A DNA stretch of 64,000 nucleotides, from the NCBI RefSeq assembly GCF_000024345.1, contig NC_013729.1, forward strand, positions 3,410,001 through 3,474,000, read 5' to 3'. This DNA comes from Kribbella flavida DSM 17836. GTDB lineage: Bacteria > Actinomycetota > Actinomycetes > Propionibacteriales > Kribbellaceae. Position numbers and translations under genes: made by a program. Each line of letters starts with the position of its first letter. Positions within the stretch are counted from its first letter, which is position 1. Below the pieces are notes generated by a model. That model did not search any database and was not told the origin of the DNA. It saw nothing but the letters and a program-made list of their open reading frames with translations. Shown here in pieces: positions 61,865 to 64,000 of this stretch.

Positions 61865-64000
61865 GTGTCGACACGACTCGTGCACCGCCCGGCGCGGAGC
61901 ACCCGGAGTATCGACACCGGGCAGCCGAGGGTCATCGAGACCCCGCCGCCCGGGGCACGGGGCAAGGCCGGCGGCGGCGCGATGCAGGCGCTGATGCCGG
62001 CGGTCGGCGTGCTCGGCTCGGTCGGGATGATGAGCACGATGCGGACCGGTACCTCCGCGGTGATCGGGGTCGGGGTGCTGGCGCTGACCGTGGTCGGCAC
62101 GTTCGGGATGATGTTCTCCCAGCGCGGCCGGTCCGGCAAGGAGAGCCGCGAGCAGCGCAACCGGTACCTGGACTACCTGGAGCGGCTGCGCGAGGAGTTC
62201 GGCCGGATGGAGCGGCAGAACCGCAAGGCGGCGCTCGCGCTGAACCCGCCCGCCGACGCGCTGGTCGACTGTGTCCGCGACCCGGCCCGGCTCTGGGAGC
62301 GGCGGCGCAGCGACCCCGACTTCCTGCTGGTCCGCTGCGCGACCGGGCGGATGCCGGTGGTGCCGGCGACGCTGGCGGCGTCCGGCTCGATGATGGACCC
62401 GCCGGACCCGTTCATGCTGGCCGAGGCCGAGGCGCTGGCCCGCCGGTTCGCACTGATGCCCGACATGCCGCTGACCATCCCGCTGGACCTGGCCGGCAAC
62501 GTGAGCATCGTCGGCGACCGCGACGGAGTGGTCCGGATCGCCCGCGCGCTGATGCTGCAGGCGGCGGTCTTCCACGCGCCGGAGGACCTGGAGTTCGCGG
62601 CGAGCTTCCCGCAGGCCGCGCTGGACCAGTGGCAGTGGGTCGGCTGGCTGCCGCACGCCGTCGACCCCGAGCGCCGCGAGGGCCCGCACCCGTTCCGCCG
62701 GATCGCGGCGAAGCCGGCGGAGCTGGCCGAGCTGATCCACGACGATCTCGCCTCCCGGGTCAAGCTGGCCAGTGAGGCCCGGCGTGGCTCGCTGGGCACG
62801 GACCAGCGGCGGATGATCCAGCGGATGCTGGTGCTGCACGACACGTACGGCGACGTCGCGACCGAGGTGACTCCGGCCGACCCGACGCTCGGCATCGGTG
62901 AGCTCGGCGTGACCGTGCTGCACCTGGTCCAGGACCGGATGCAGGAGCCCGGCAACGTGGCGATCCGGATCACCGTCCAGGAGGGCAGGGTCTTGGTCGA
63001 GGACCTGCGCGGCGGCGGCTACCTGACCGCCGAGGGACAGCTCGACGACACCCCGCTGGCGACCGCCGAGGGGCTGGCCCGGACGCTGGCTCCGCTGCGG
63101 CTGTCGGAGGAGTCGCTGGAGGAGGACGCGTCGCTGAAGACCGTCGACTTCATGAGCCTGCTGCAGATCGACGACCCGGGCAGCGTGGACCTGGAGCGGA
63201 TGTGGGTGCCGCGGCACGAGCGTGCCTTCCTGCGGGTGCCGATCGGCCTGGACAGTCAGGGCCAGCCGGTCGTGCTGGACCTGAAGGAGTCCGCCCAGCT
63301 GGGCATGGGGCCGCACGGACTGTGCATCGGCGCCACCGGTTCCGGCAAGTCCGAGGTACTGCGGACGCTGGTGATGGGTCTGCTCGCGACGCACTCGCCC
63401 GAGGACCTGGCGATGGTGCTGATCGACTACAAGGGTGGTGCGACCTTCGCGCCGTTCGACGGCGTACCGCACGTGGCCGGCATCATCACGAACCTGGTCG
63501 ACGACCCGAGCCTGACCGAGCGCGCGTACGCCAGCCTGGCCGGCGAGGTGCAGCGCCGCCAGCAGATGCTCAAGGACGCCGGCAACGTCGCGAACATCAC
63601 CGACTACCGGTTGCTGCGCGAGCAGCGGCCGGAGATGCCGCCGTTCCCGCACCTGTTCGTGCTGATCGACGAGTTCGGCGAGCTGCTCACCGCGCGGCCG
63701 GACTTCATCGACCTGTTCTTGTCGATCGGCCGGATCGGCCGGTCCATCGGCGTGCACCTGCTGCTGGCCAGCCAGCGTGTCGAGGGCGGCAAGCTGCGCG
63801 GCCTGGAGACCTACCTGTCCTACCGGCTCGGTCTGCGCACGTTCTCCGAGGAGGAGAGCCGCACGGTGCTCGACACCGACGACGCGTTCCACCTGCCGCC
63901 CCTGCCGGGCTTCGGCTACCTGAAGGTCGACACCAGCGTGTACCAGCGGTTCCGCGCCGCATACGTGTCCGGGCCGTACAAGGGCCGGGTGGCGGCCGAG
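61865..64000 (+). CDS. eccC: Type VII secretion ATPase EccC (3' end beyond window)
   Basis: The first 712 codons of an FtsK/SpoIIIE-type ATPase that powers ESX secretion and recognises substrates. Two membrane helices lie at about residues 40-85 (IGVGVLALTVVGTFGMMFSQ). The EccC-specific cytoplasmic region includes DRDGVVRIARALMLQAAVFH and GVTVLHLVQDRM. The first ATPase domain has Walker A GATGSGKSE (about residue 489), DYKGGATFAPFDGVPHVAGI and Walker B LFVLIDEFGELL (about residue 597). GTG at 61865 has GAGGAGAG upstream. The remaining ATPase domains should follow outside the window. Confidence 0.95.
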   Translation, partial: MSTRLVHRPARSTRSIDTGQPRVIETPPPGARGKAGGGAMQALMPAVGVLGSVGMMSTMRTGTSAVIGVGVLALTVVGTFGMMFSQRGRSGKESREQRNRYLDYLERLREEFGRMERQNRKAALALNPPADALVDCVRDPARLWERRRSDPDFLLVRCATGRMPVVPATLAASGSMMDPPDPFMLAEAEALARRFALMPDMPLTIPLDLAGNVSIVGDRDGVVRIARALMLQAAVFHAPEDLEFAASFPQAALDQWQWVGWLPHAVDPERREGPHPFRRIAAKPAELAELIHDDLASRVKLASEARRGSLGTDQRRMIQRMLVLHDTYGDVATEVTPADPTLGIGELGVTVLHLVQDRMQEPGNVAIRITVQEGRVLVEDLRGGGYLTAEGQLDDTPLATAEGLARTLAPLRLSEESLEEDASLKTVDFMSLLQIDDPGSVDLERMWVPRHERAFLRVPIGLDSQGQPVVLDLKESAQLGMGPHGLCIGATGSGKSEVLRTLVMGLLATHSPEDLAMVLIDYKGGATFAPFDGVPHVAGIITNLVDDPSLTERAYASLAGEVQRRQQMLKDAGNVANITDYRLLREQRPEMPPFPHLFVLIDEFGELLTARPDFIDLFLSIGRIGRSIGVHLLLASQRVEGGKLRGLETYLSYRLGLRTFSEEESRTVLDTDDAFHLPPLPGFGYLKVDTSVYQRFRAAYVSGPYKGRVAAE

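Overview
The window is high-GC, densely packed actinobacterial chromosome. Genes use GTG/ATG starts, many ATGA/GTGA overlaps and several leaderless-type promoters. The Pup-proteasome genes (arc/mpa, dop, pup, prcB, prcA), a ZTP riboswitch before folD and a type VII secretion (ESX) locus with EccC all point to Actinobacteria. A Kribbella/Nocardioides-like member of the Propionibacteriales is my best guess, as inference only. No integrase, transposase or CRISPR array was seen.

Layout. 0.2-8.7 kb: glycerol use (glpF-glpK-glpD, and on the other strand iclR-glpK2), interrupted by an HxlR/SnoaL divergent pair and a GNAT gene; a 17-bp palindrome before glpF is a candidate operator for the IclR protein. 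8.7-16 kb, minus strand: a MacB/FtsX-type ABC exporter, RNase J, an N-terminally shortened mycothiol-isomerase-like protein, a RecB-like Fe-S nuclease and a lipoprotein. 16-22.5 kb: a secreted Asp-box repeat protein, then a CUT1 sugar importer with unusual gene order. 22.6-27.7 kb: a secreted dioxygenase-like lipoprotein, a site-2 protease, tRNA m1A58 methyltransferase and the proteasomal ATPase ARC/Mpa. 28-32 kb: a small membrane protein, an ECF sigma pair and an SDR-NUDIX-APH operon. 32-36.5 kb: dop-pup-prcB-prcA-nudix, with Pup already ending in Glu, no adjacent pafA, and a 164-bp palindromic element separating prcB from prcA. 36.5-42.8 kb: a secreted GH84 enzyme and a second FtsX exporter. 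42.8-48.6 kb: ZTP riboswitch-folD, aroH, a 119-bp tandem palindromic repeat, tyrA, cmk, plsC, der and tRNA-Pro(GGG). 48.8-52.8 kb: a metallo-hydrolase and uvrA, whose product has a lysine/alanine tail.

52.9-64 kb is a type VII secretion locus: a membrane-anchored small protein, three small helical ESX-type proteins, an 1807-residue polymorphic toxin, two small acidic putative immunity proteins, an unrecognised protein on the minus strand, and eccC running off the window end. The toxin is the most striking object. It appears to carry two toxin domains, an internal papain-fold glutamine-deamidase-like domain and a C-terminal CdiA-type nuclease-like domain. These are separated by very long repeat linkers, some identical at nucleotide level. 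The two small downstream genes could be one antidote per toxin domain.

Other features worth attention: long hairpin/palindromic elements in three intergenic regions (24.7, 34.8 and 44.3 kb). The third provides the tyrA ribosome-binding site and start codon, so it could control tyrA by alternative pairing or by translational coupling through two duplicated 40-codon ORFs.
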